From Methanobacteriaceae archaeon UBA349 (GTDB lineage Archaea > Methanobacteriota > Methanobacteria > Methanobacteriales > Methanobacteriaceae), in NCBI GenBank assembly GCA_002509745.1, contig DAWK01000188.1:1-5149 (forward strand): a stretch of 5,149 nt of DNA, written 5' to 3'. How positions within the stretch are numbered: the stretch's first letter is position 1; every line of letters begins with the position of its first letter. A program made the translations under genes and the position numbers. This document shows positions 1 to 4,433 of this stretch, piece after piece. Under the pieces are notes generated by a model. It was given only the letters and a program-made list of their open reading frames with translations. It was not told the origin of the DNA and made no database searches.

Positions 1-465
1 ATAATGTTTTCCCATAATACTTCCAGTATTCATGCCGGACCAAAAGTATGTCTCTATAAAACCTTACCTACTATGAAAGAAAAGGTAGAGGCTCAAATTC
101 AAATTGCTGAGAGGATAAGGGCCGTGGATCAAAGAGGAGTGGTGGAAGGAGTACTCACTTCTCACTTTTTGCCAGATATGATGGGAAATACCCGGGCCTT
201 TTCCCGGCAGAAGGTAAGATGCACTAAATGTAATTCTAAATATCGACGTATACCGCTCACTGGTGAGTGTAAATGTGGTTCTAATCTCATATTGAGTGTT
301 TCTAAAGGATCTGTAGTGAAATACCGGGAAATTTCCAGAGAACTGGCTAATCGTTACCCAATTGATCCTTACCTGATGCAGAGGTTGGATATTTTAGAAT
401 TTGGAATAAATTCGCTATTTGAAAGTGATAAATCTAAACAGAGTTCTCTGGATGTATTTCTATAA
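1..465 (+). CDS. polC: DNA polymerase D (Pol II) large subunit DP2, C-terminal part; 5' end outside window
   Basis: This is the C-terminal end of the catalytic subunit of archaeal replicative polymerase D, which pairs with the DP1 exonuclease subunit. Frame 1 is open from the first base, so the ATG at position 4 is internal and not the start. Counting that ATG as residue 1, the stretch SHFLPDMMGNTRAFSRQ (53-69) is the conserved DP2 block. A zinc ribbon follows, with C73-x2-C76 and C89-x-C91; the second knuckle has one spacer residue instead of the usual two. VSKGSVVKY (99-107) and the end ...INSLFES also match the family as I know it. The protein stops soon after SLFES and ends in QSSLDVFL, a PCNA-interacting (PIP) box with Q146, L149, F152 and L153 at the extreme C-terminus. 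Compared with Pyrococcus DP2 from memory, the linker before the PIP box is much shorter. No intein lies in the visible part. Confidence 0.93.
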   Translation: MMFSHNTSSIHAGPKVCLYKTLPTMKEKVEAQIQIAERIRAVDQRGVVEGVLTSHFLPDMMGNTRAFSRQKVRCTKCNSKYRRIPLTGECKCGSNLILSVSKGSVVKYREISRELANRYPIDPYLMQRLDILEFGINSLFESDKSKQSSLDVFL

Positions 466-523
466 TTAACTCAGATAATTTTTTAAATGATTTAGTTATC
501 ATCTTTGTTAATATTTCTAAAAA

Positions 524-548
524 TTTTTTATTTTCATTTTTTTATTTT
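524..548 (+). terminator. T-tract terminator after polC
   Basis: Runs of T at 524-529, 531-534, 537-543 and 545-548 follow the polC stop codon (463-465) by about 60 bases. Archaeal RNA polymerase terminates at such U-rich stretches, usually without needing a hairpin. A weak 5-bp inverted repeat (GATAA at 474-478, TTATC at 496-500) lies upstream but is too loose to be called a terminator stem. The region is A/T-rich throughout, so the exact end point cannot be set. Confidence 0.45.
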
Positions 549-633
549 AATATTAATTAAATTTTATTAAAAAAATGAGAAGAGAAGTATTTGGGAGTTT
601 TGTTTGTCTCTAAGAGCTTAAAAAACGAACGAT

Positions 634-649
634 AAAATAACTTATATAG
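634..649 (+). promoter_or_regulatory. Candidate distal nrdD promoter (BRE/TATA)
   Basis: TTATATAG at 642-649 is close to the archaeal TATA consensus and is preceded by an A-rich BRE-like stretch (AAAATAAC, 634-641). Transcription would be expected to start roughly 25 bases downstream, near 670, giving a leader of about 135 bases before the nrdD ATG. The right part of this element, ATATAGTG, also resembles half of the bacterial NrdR box (see findings). TATA-like strings are frequent in such A/T-rich DNA, so this rests on pattern and position only. Confidence 0.4.
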
Positions 650-670
650 TGCTTTAAACAAAAGTTAATC

Positions 671-700
671 TAGATTTTGATTGAGGATTACTTAAATCTA
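671..700 (+). repeat. 7-bp inverted repeat in the nrdD leader
   Basis: TAGATTT (671-677) and AAATCTA (694-700) are perfect complements separated by 16 bases. The left arm overlaps a 10-base perfect palindrome, AATCTAGATT (667-676). The repeat would lie at the very 5' end of a transcript started by the 642-649 TATA element, and its right arm directly abuts an AGGTGA sequence (701-706). It could be a weak RNA hairpin or a DNA operator. The stem is A/T-rich and the loop long, so it may also be chance. Confidence 0.3.
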
Positions 701-709
701 AGGTGAATA

Positions 710-739
710 TTGCTTTTTATGAACAACTATGTTCCCTAG
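710..739 (+). other. Possible leader mini-ORF with its own ribosome binding site
   Basis: AAGGTGA at 700-706 is a strong archaeal Shine-Dalgarno match that serves no listed gene. Three bases after it, TTG (710-712) opens a 9-codon frame, MLFMNNYVP, ending at TAG 737-739; an internal ATG at 719 would give MNNYVP. The ten bases GGTGAATATT (702-711) also occur at the start of the deaminase gene (3789-3798), where they include the RBS and reach the start codon. This could be a leader peptide upstream of nrdD, a decayed gene remnant, or a chance RBS-like string. I do not recognise the peptide. Confidence 0.22.
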
Positions 740-753
740 GGTAATTGTCTATT

Positions 754-769
754 AAAAGAAATTATAATT
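754..769 (+). promoter_or_regulatory. Candidate proximal nrdD promoter (BRE/TATA)
   Basis: AAAAGAAA (754-761) followed directly by TTATAATT (762-769) has the layout of an archaeal BRE plus TATA box. A start site about 25 bases downstream falls near 790, giving a leader of about 15 bases that still contains the GGTGAT ribosome binding site. This geometry fits nrdD better than the distal element; the two could work as tandem promoters. Confidence 0.45.
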
Positions 770-793
770 TTAATAAAATGGGTATTTAACGTG

Positions 794-799
794 GGTGAT
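794..799 (+). promoter_or_regulatory. nrdD ribosome binding site (sets the start at 807)
   Basis: GGTGAT is complementary to the anti-Shine-Dalgarno end of archaeal 16S rRNA (consensus AGGAGGTGAT) and lies 7 bases before ATG 807. The in-frame GTG at 795 sits inside this motif and has no ribosome binding site of its own, so it is very unlikely to be the start. Confidence 0.75.
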
Positions 800-806
800 T
801 ATATTG

Positions 807-3119
807 ATGAAGGATGCGCGAATAATAGCTGCTTTGCCAACTAAGGCCGAGACTTGCGTACTAAAAAATAATGGAGTAAACGAAAAATTCAGCCATGACA
901 AACTGGTAAAGTCCCTCCTTATGGTAGGGGCTCCTTTATGGGCTTCCGAAAAAATTGCATCTCAAGTGGCCACCGCGGCCTATGATGGGATAACTACAGC
1001 CGAAATAAAGATTCTGGTTTATGATTATCTTAAAGAAATCAAAGAATCAGCAGCTGATAGATATTTGGCTACTAATAAACTTCGAGTACGTACTACTAGG
1101 GATAAAATTGAAGGTTTTGATCAAAAAAAGATCGAAAATACTTTAATTCAGGAAACTGGAGCATCTGAAAAAGTAGCGCATAAAATTGCATCTGATGTGT
1201 GGAAAGAACTTAAAAAATTGGATGTTGATTATTTAACTGCCCCTATGATAAGGGAAATCGTAAATACCAAGCTGGTGGAAAATGGGTTGGAAGATTTACG
1301 TAGAAAATACACTCGGCTGGGGATTCCGGTTTATAACATTACTAATTTAATTGAAAACGGTTCTCGTGATAATGCTAACATGATTCACAACCCGGAAACC
1401 GTGCACAAATACGTGGCTGATGAGGCCCTAAAACAATATGCTCTGGTACACATTTTGCCTAACCGTTTGGCCGATGCCCACATGTCCGGAGATATACACA
1501 TTCACGATTTAGAATTCTTCGCTGGCAGACCATTAAACTGCCTACAGCACGATTTAAGATTATTTATTAAACACGGACTGAAAGTAGATGGTACTGGAGA
1601 CCACACTTCAGTGGCTGGACCTCCAAAACACATGGAAACCCTCATGAACCACGCCGGTGAAATAATGCTGGCGGCTCAACAAAACATGAGTGGTGGACAA
1701 TCCATGAGTCTATGGAATGTCTTTGTAGCACCATTTGCCAAGGGATTGCCTTATGAAAAGGTTAAACAGGCTGTACAAATGCTTATATTTAACCTTAACA
1801 TGGCCTACGCAGCTCGGGGATCTCAGGTACCATTTACCAGCATGAACCTGGAATTCAATGTTCCTAAATTCCTCCAAGAAGAACCAGCATACGGTCCTAA
1901 AGGTCAGCTGGTGGGAACTTACGGGGACTTTGAAGAAGAAACTCGAATGTTACAGCGGGCCTTCACCGAAACATTATTGGAAGGAGATTCAGATGGAAAA
2001 CCTCACCTCTTCCCTAATACTATTTACAACATCCGGAAAGAGACCCTAAAATCCGAAATGGAAGAAGATCTCATGCGGGTGCATGAGCTTTCGGCCAAAT
2101 ACGGAACTGCTTACTTTGTAAATATGCTGGCCAGCTACCGGGGCGACATGGCCAACTACATGGGGTGCAGAACTGCCTTGCAGGATAATTGGACAGGAGA
2201 CTGGGATACCGATTGTCTTAGAACCGGAAACCTGGCATATGTAACCTTAAACCTACCACGTATTGCTTACCAGTCCCGGGATGATTCAGAAGTCTTTGAT
2301 TATCTGGACTCTTATATGGACATGGCTGTAGAGGCATTAATGCTTAGAAGAGAACAGGCCATGGCTTGTTTAAATGATTACAATCTTTTACCATTCCTTC
2401 ATCAAAAATTCGGTGATGAAATGTACTACCGGATTGAAAACTCCACTTTGTCCTTTGGTTTTGTGGGATTAAATGAAATGCTACAATCCTATATGGGAAA
2501 CGGAATTGATAATGGGGAATCCAATAAATTCGGAATAAAGATTTTAGAACACATCAATGAACGGGCTGATAAACTAAGAAAAGAAACAGGCCTTAGATGG
2601 TCTGTACTCCAGACCCCAGCAGAATCAACAGCATATAGATTTGCTTCACTGGATAAGGAAAAATTCAAGGACAAAGCAGTTATTCAGGGAGATAGGGGAG
2701 CCTATTATTACACCAACTCTTCCCACGTACCAGTGAACTCTGATGTGCTATTACCTGAGAAGATAAAGATAGAAGAACCTTACCATAAACTCACCGCGGG
2801 AGGCCACATATTCCACGCCTTCATGGGAGAATCCTACTCCAGTGCCGAATCTCTTATGAGCCTCACTGATAAGATCTCCAAGAAATCAGATATTGGGTTC
2901 TGGGCCTATTCCTCTGCTTTAAGTTTCTGCATAGGATGTAAGACTCTTATGAAGGGCCTTAATGACCAGTGCCCTACCTGTGGAGAACGGGACGATGTAG
3001 AATGGTATGATAGGATTACGGGCTATGTCCAGCAAGTTGGCCGGGCAAAGTCTGCATCTGGTGGTTGGAATAAGGGTAAACGTCAGGAATTATCTGACCG
3101 AAAACGATTCGAGAGATAA
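807..3119 (+). CDS. nrdD: Anaerobic (class III) ribonucleoside-triphosphate reductase, NrdD
   Basis: NrdD reduces ribonucleoside triphosphates to dNTPs by glycyl-radical chemistry and supplies DNA precursors to an anaerobe. It acts in the cytoplasm and needs the radical-SAM activase NrdG, which is not in this window. From ATG 807 it has 770 residues. Residues about 17-100 form an ATP-cone allosteric domain; residues about 101-170 resemble a second, degenerate cone. The catalytic barrel follows: Cys245 in RPLNCLQHD, Cys454 in YMGCRTALQDNW (expected thiyl-radical cysteine), and VTLNLPRIA (479-487). A zinc site C708-x2-C711...C722-x2-C725 precedes RITGY, where Gly739 is the predicted radical glycine. 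The tail ends in WNKGKRQELSDRKRF, as in archaeal and Thermotoga-type NrdD. An extra Cys470 lies near the active site. An in-frame GTG at 795 would add four residues but lies within the ribosome binding site. The stop codon is inside the terminator hairpin. Domain and residue roles are assigned from family knowledge. Confidence 0.96.
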   Translation: MKDARIIAALPTKAETCVLKNNGVNEKFSHDKLVKSLLMVGAPLWASEKIASQVATAAYDGITTAEIKILVYDYLKEIKESAADRYLATNKLRVRTTRDKIEGFDQKKIENTLIQETGASEKVAHKIASDVWKELKKLDVDYLTAPMIREIVNTKLVENGLEDLRRKYTRLGIPVYNITNLIENGSRDNANMIHNPETVHKYVADEALKQYALVHILPNRLADAHMSGDIHIHDLEFFAGRPLNCLQHDLRLFIKHGLKVDGTGDHTSVAGPPKHMETLMNHAGEIMLAAQQNMSGGQSMSLWNVFVAPFAKGLPYEKVKQAVQMLIFNLNMAYAARGSQVPFTSMNLEFNVPKFLQEEPAYGPKGQLVGTYGDFEEETRMLQRAFTETLLEGDSDGKPHLFPNTIYNIRKETLKSEMEEDLMRVHELSAKYGTAYFVNMLASYRGDMANYMGCRTALQDNWTGDWDTDCLRTGNLAYVTLNLPRIAYQSRDDSEVFDYLDSYMDMAVEALMLRREQAMACLNDYNLLPFLHQKFGDEMYYRIENSTLSFGFVGLNEMLQSYMGNGIDNGESNKFGIKILEHINERADKLRKETGLRWSVLQTPAESTAYRFASLDKEKFKDKAVIQGDRGAYYYTNSSHVPVNSDVLLPEKIKIEEPYHKLTAGGHIFHAFMGESYSSAESLMSLTDKISKKSDIGFWAYSSALSFCIGCKTLMKGLNDQCPTCGERDDVEWYDRITGYVQQVGRAKSASGGWNKGKRQELSDRKRFER

Positions 3120-3143
3120 TCTCGGATTTTATTTTATTTTTTT
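3107..3143 (+). terminator. Hairpin plus T-tract terminator overlapping the nrdD stop codon
   Basis: The arms ATTCGAGA (3107-3114) and TCTCGGAT (3120-3127) pair over 8 bp, with one G-U pair, around a 5-base loop, GATAA, that contains the TAA stop codon. T runs follow at 3127-3130, 3132-3135 and 3137-3143. This has the form of a bacterial-style intrinsic terminator; in archaea the T tract alone may be enough. It separates nrdD from the methyltransferase gene, whose start lies only 30 bases after the nrdD stop. Confidence 0.65.
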
Positions 3144-3149
3144 ATTATC

Positions 3150-3785
3150 ATGAATAATATAATGGTTTTTAATGAGTCCGCTGAGGAGTATGATAGATGG
3201 TTTGATATCAACAAACCGGTTTATGAGTCTGAAATCCTGGCTTTAAAAAAATTTGTTCCAAAGGATGCCCTGGGTTTAGAAGTAGGTGTAGGAACTGGAA
3301 GATTTTCAGTTCCATTTGGTATCAATGTGGGTGTTGAACCAGCTCAAGCCATGGCAAAAATAGCACAAAAACGTGGAATAAAAGTTTATGAAGCTTTAGC
3401 TGAAGATCTCCCCTTTGAAGATAATACTTTTGATTTTGTTTTGATGGTAACCACTATCTGCTTTCTTCAAAATCCTTTAAAAGCTCTTAAAGAGGTAAAA
3501 AGAGTTCTTAAATCAGAGGGCCATATTATTATGGGGATGATTGACAAAAACAGTTTTTTAGGCGAGATATATTTATCAAAAAAGAAAAAAAGTAGATTTT
3601 ATCGCCATGCTAAGTTTTATTCACCTAATAATGTTATGAACTGGCTTAAAAAATTGAATTATACTAATTTTGAAACTTGCCAGACACTATTTAAAAATCC
3701 AGAAGATATAACTGTTATTGAGCCGGTTAAAATTGGATATGGGGATGGTGGGTTTACAGTAATTACTGCTCAGAAAAAAAATTAA
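3150..3785 (+). CDS. Class I SAM-dependent methyltransferase, substrate unknown
   Basis: This 211-residue protein has the Rossmann-like methyltransferase fold (Methyltransf_11 type). The SAM-binding motif I is LEVGVGTGRF (43-52), followed by the acidic ribose-binding position in GVEP (Glu63). AEDLPFEDNTFDFVLM (84-99) covers motifs II-III, and LKEVKRVLKSEGHIIM (113-128) is the usual helix and strand after the active site. The N-terminal YDRWFD is common in this family, whose members methylate anything from small molecules to tRNA, so no substrate can be named. Neither ATG 3150 nor ATG 3162 has a Shine-Dalgarno sequence, and both lie just after the nrdD T tract, so leaderless initiation or read-through is likely. 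The gene is A/T-rich: sampled 60-base stretches at 3421 and 3541 have 27% and 22% G+C, against 52% in a sampled stretch of nrdD. It probably forms an operon with the deaminase 12 bases downstream. Confidence 0.88.
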   Translation: MNNIMVFNESAEEYDRWFDINKPVYESEILALKKFVPKDALGLEVGVGTGRFSVPFGINVGVEPAQAMAKIAQKRGIKVYEALAEDLPFEDNTFDFVLMVTTICFLQNPLKALKEVKRVLKSEGHIIMGMIDKNSFLGEIYLSKKKKSRFYRHAKFYSPNNVMNWLKKLNYTNFETCQTLFKNPEDITVIEPVKIGYGDGGFTVITAQKKN

Positions 3786-3788
3786 GAT

Positions 3789-3793
3789 GGTGA
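3789..3793 (+). promoter_or_regulatory. Deaminase ribosome binding site (supports the TTG start)
   Basis: GGTGA lies in the 12-base gap after the methyltransferase stop and ends 4 bases before TTG 3798. The alternative ATG at 3819 has no such sequence at a usable distance. The tight gap suggests that the two genes are co-transcribed. Confidence 0.6.
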
Positions 3794-3797
3794 ATAT

Positions 3798-4271
3798 TTG
3801 AACAAAGAGTATTTTTTCATGGAAAAAGCCATTAAAGAGGCCAAAAAATCACAAAAAGAGGGGGGCATTCCTATCGGAGCGGTTCTGGTGGAAGATGATA
3901 AAATAGTGGGCCGGGGCCATAATCGACTCTTACAGGATGATTCTGTTATTCTGCACGGGGAAATGCACTGTATGGAAAGTGCAGGCCGGTTGAAGGGAGT
4001 TGATTATAAAAAATGTACTCTCTACACCACATTATCTCCATGTCCCATGTGTTCTGGTATAGTACTTCTTTATAAAATTCCAAGAGTGGTTATTGGGGAA
4101 AATACAACTCTCATGGGTGCTGAAGATCTCTTGGAGGCTAATGGTGTGGAAGTGATTAATCTGGGCCTTGATGAGTGTCGGGAAGTTCTGGAGGATTATA
4201 TTAATGAGAATCAGGATACTTGGGCCCAGGAATTGGAGCGAGTTGGCGGGGCCACCGATTTGGATGATTGA
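3798..4271 (+). CDS. Cytosine deaminase-like zinc deaminase (yeast FCY1 type)
   Basis: This 157-residue cytidine/deoxycytidylate-deaminase-fold enzyme most resembles yeast cytosine deaminase Fcy1, also about 158 residues. It most likely hydrolyses cytosine, or a related base, to uracil and ammonia for pyrimidine salvage. Visible matches are EGGIPIGAVL (21-30), GRGHN with Asn42 (yeast Asn51, base contact), LHGE with zinc ligand His53 and proton-shuttle Glu55, TLYTTLSPCPMC with zinc ligands Cys82 and Cys85, and IPRVVIGEN (94-102). The C-terminal helix carries Trp142, like yeast Trp152. By eye, yeast Asp155 corresponds to Glu145 here, and yeast Asp92 in SPCDMC is Pro83, so the exact substrate may differ (isocytosine, a modified cytosine or another aminated ring). 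The TTG start is supported by the GGTGA site and by alignment of residues 1-20 with the Fcy1 N-terminal helix. It follows the methyltransferase by 12 bases. The deaminase family is certain; the substrate is inferred. Confidence 0.88.
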   Translation: MNKEYFFMEKAIKEAKKSQKEGGIPIGAVLVEDDKIVGRGHNRLLQDDSVILHGEMHCMESAGRLKGVDYKKCTLYTTLSPCPMCSGIVLLYKIPRVVIGENTTLMGAEDLLEANGVEVINLGLDECREVLEDYINENQDTWAQELERVGGATDLDD

Positions 4272-4297
4272 TTTCTATTATAATCTATAGATATTCA

Positions 4298-4352
4298 TAA
4301 ATCTCTTAGAGATTTAAAAATAAAAATTAATTATTCTTCTTTTTATATTTTC
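4298..4352 (+). terminator. Hairpin plus T-rich terminator after the deaminase gene
   Basis: TAAATCTC (4298-4305) and GAGATTTA (4309-4316) form a perfect 8-bp stem with a TTA loop, 26 bases after the stop codon. T-rich sequence follows at about 4331-4352, including a TTTTT run at 4340-4344. A 10-base palindrome, ATCTATAGAT, lies just upstream at 4283-4292. The roughly 15-base A-rich gap between stem and T tract is longer than in a bacterial terminator, so the T-rich stretch is probably the working part. Confidence 0.5.
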
Positions 4353-4353
4353 T

Positions 4354-4375
4354 ATTAATATTCACAATTAATATT
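4354..4375 (+). repeat. Two tandem ATTAATATT repeats upstream of the secreted hydrolase
   Basis: The nonamer ATTAATATT occurs at 4354-4362 and again at 4367-4375, separated by CACA, giving a 13-base period. It directly precedes the candidate TATA element, where archaeal regulators often bind. In A/T-rich DNA such repeats can arise by chance. Confidence 0.3.
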
Positions 4376-4382
4376 AAATATA
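4374..4382 (+). promoter_or_regulatory. Candidate promoter of the secreted hydrolase gene
   Basis: TTAAATATA is TATA-like and would place the transcription start near 4403, leaving a leader of about 30 bases before the start codon. Several other A/T-rich strings nearby (for example TAATTAATTAATAA, 4394-4407) are possible alternatives, so the choice is weak. Confidence 0.3.
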
Positions 4383-4423
4383 GGAATAGATACTAATTAA
4401 TTAATAACTTGGAGAAATGAGAA

Positions 4424-4427
4424 GAGG
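4424..4427 (+). promoter_or_regulatory. Ribosome binding site of the secreted hydrolase gene
   Basis: GAGG ends 6 bases before ATG 4434 and 3 bases before ATG 4431. Measured from the GG core, the distance to 4434 is closer to that seen for the other two ribosome binding sites in this window, so 4434 is preferred. A GGAG at 4411-4414 is too far upstream. Confidence 0.5.
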
Positions 4428-4433
4428 CTAATG

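Larger units (their letters stand above)
466..806. other. Long A/T-rich intergenic region between polC and nrdD
   Basis: This stretch has no convincing conserved gene on either strand. Its left third (to about 550) is dominated by T tracts that look like the polC terminator. The middle (about 630-750) holds a good TATA-like element, two short palindromes (AATCTAGATT at 667-676 and CCCTAGGG at 734-741), a 7-bp inverted repeat and a GGTGA sequence leading into a very short ORF. The right end (754-806) holds a second TATA/BRE-like pair and the nrdD ribosome binding site. The length and content suggest that nrdD expression is controlled here. The individual elements are listed separately with their own confidence. 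Confidence 0.7.

Noticed and set aside
4..465. An independent 153-residue gene starting at ATG 4.
   Set aside because: The frame is open to the left edge and the sequence begins in the middle of conserved DP2 sequence, so it is the end of a larger gene.
573..584. AAATGAGAAGAG here recurs at 4415-4426, both times upstream of a gene and after a TAATTAA string; both could open tiny frames starting MRR.
   Set aside because: A 12-base match between two places in a 5-kb A/T- and purine-rich sequence is expected about once by chance; the flanking spacing differs (12 against 14 bases) and the frames end after 12 and 4 codons.
719..739. A structured riboswitch in the nrdD leader.
   Set aside because: Only a 7-bp A/T-rich inverted repeat and an 8-base palindrome are visible; there is no multi-stem architecture and no match to a riboswitch class I know.
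1858..2049. A 63-codon open frame on the + strand inside nrdD.
   Set aside because: It lies wholly within the conserved NrdD catalytic domain in another frame, has no recognisable motif and no ribosome binding site.
2489..2674. A 61-codon open frame on the - strand opposite nrdD.
   Set aside because: It is antisense to conserved NrdD sequence, with no RBS or family resemblance.
3107..3127. A regulatory protein-binding palindrome at the nrdD stop codon.
   Set aside because: The directly following T tract makes a terminator hairpin the simpler explanation.
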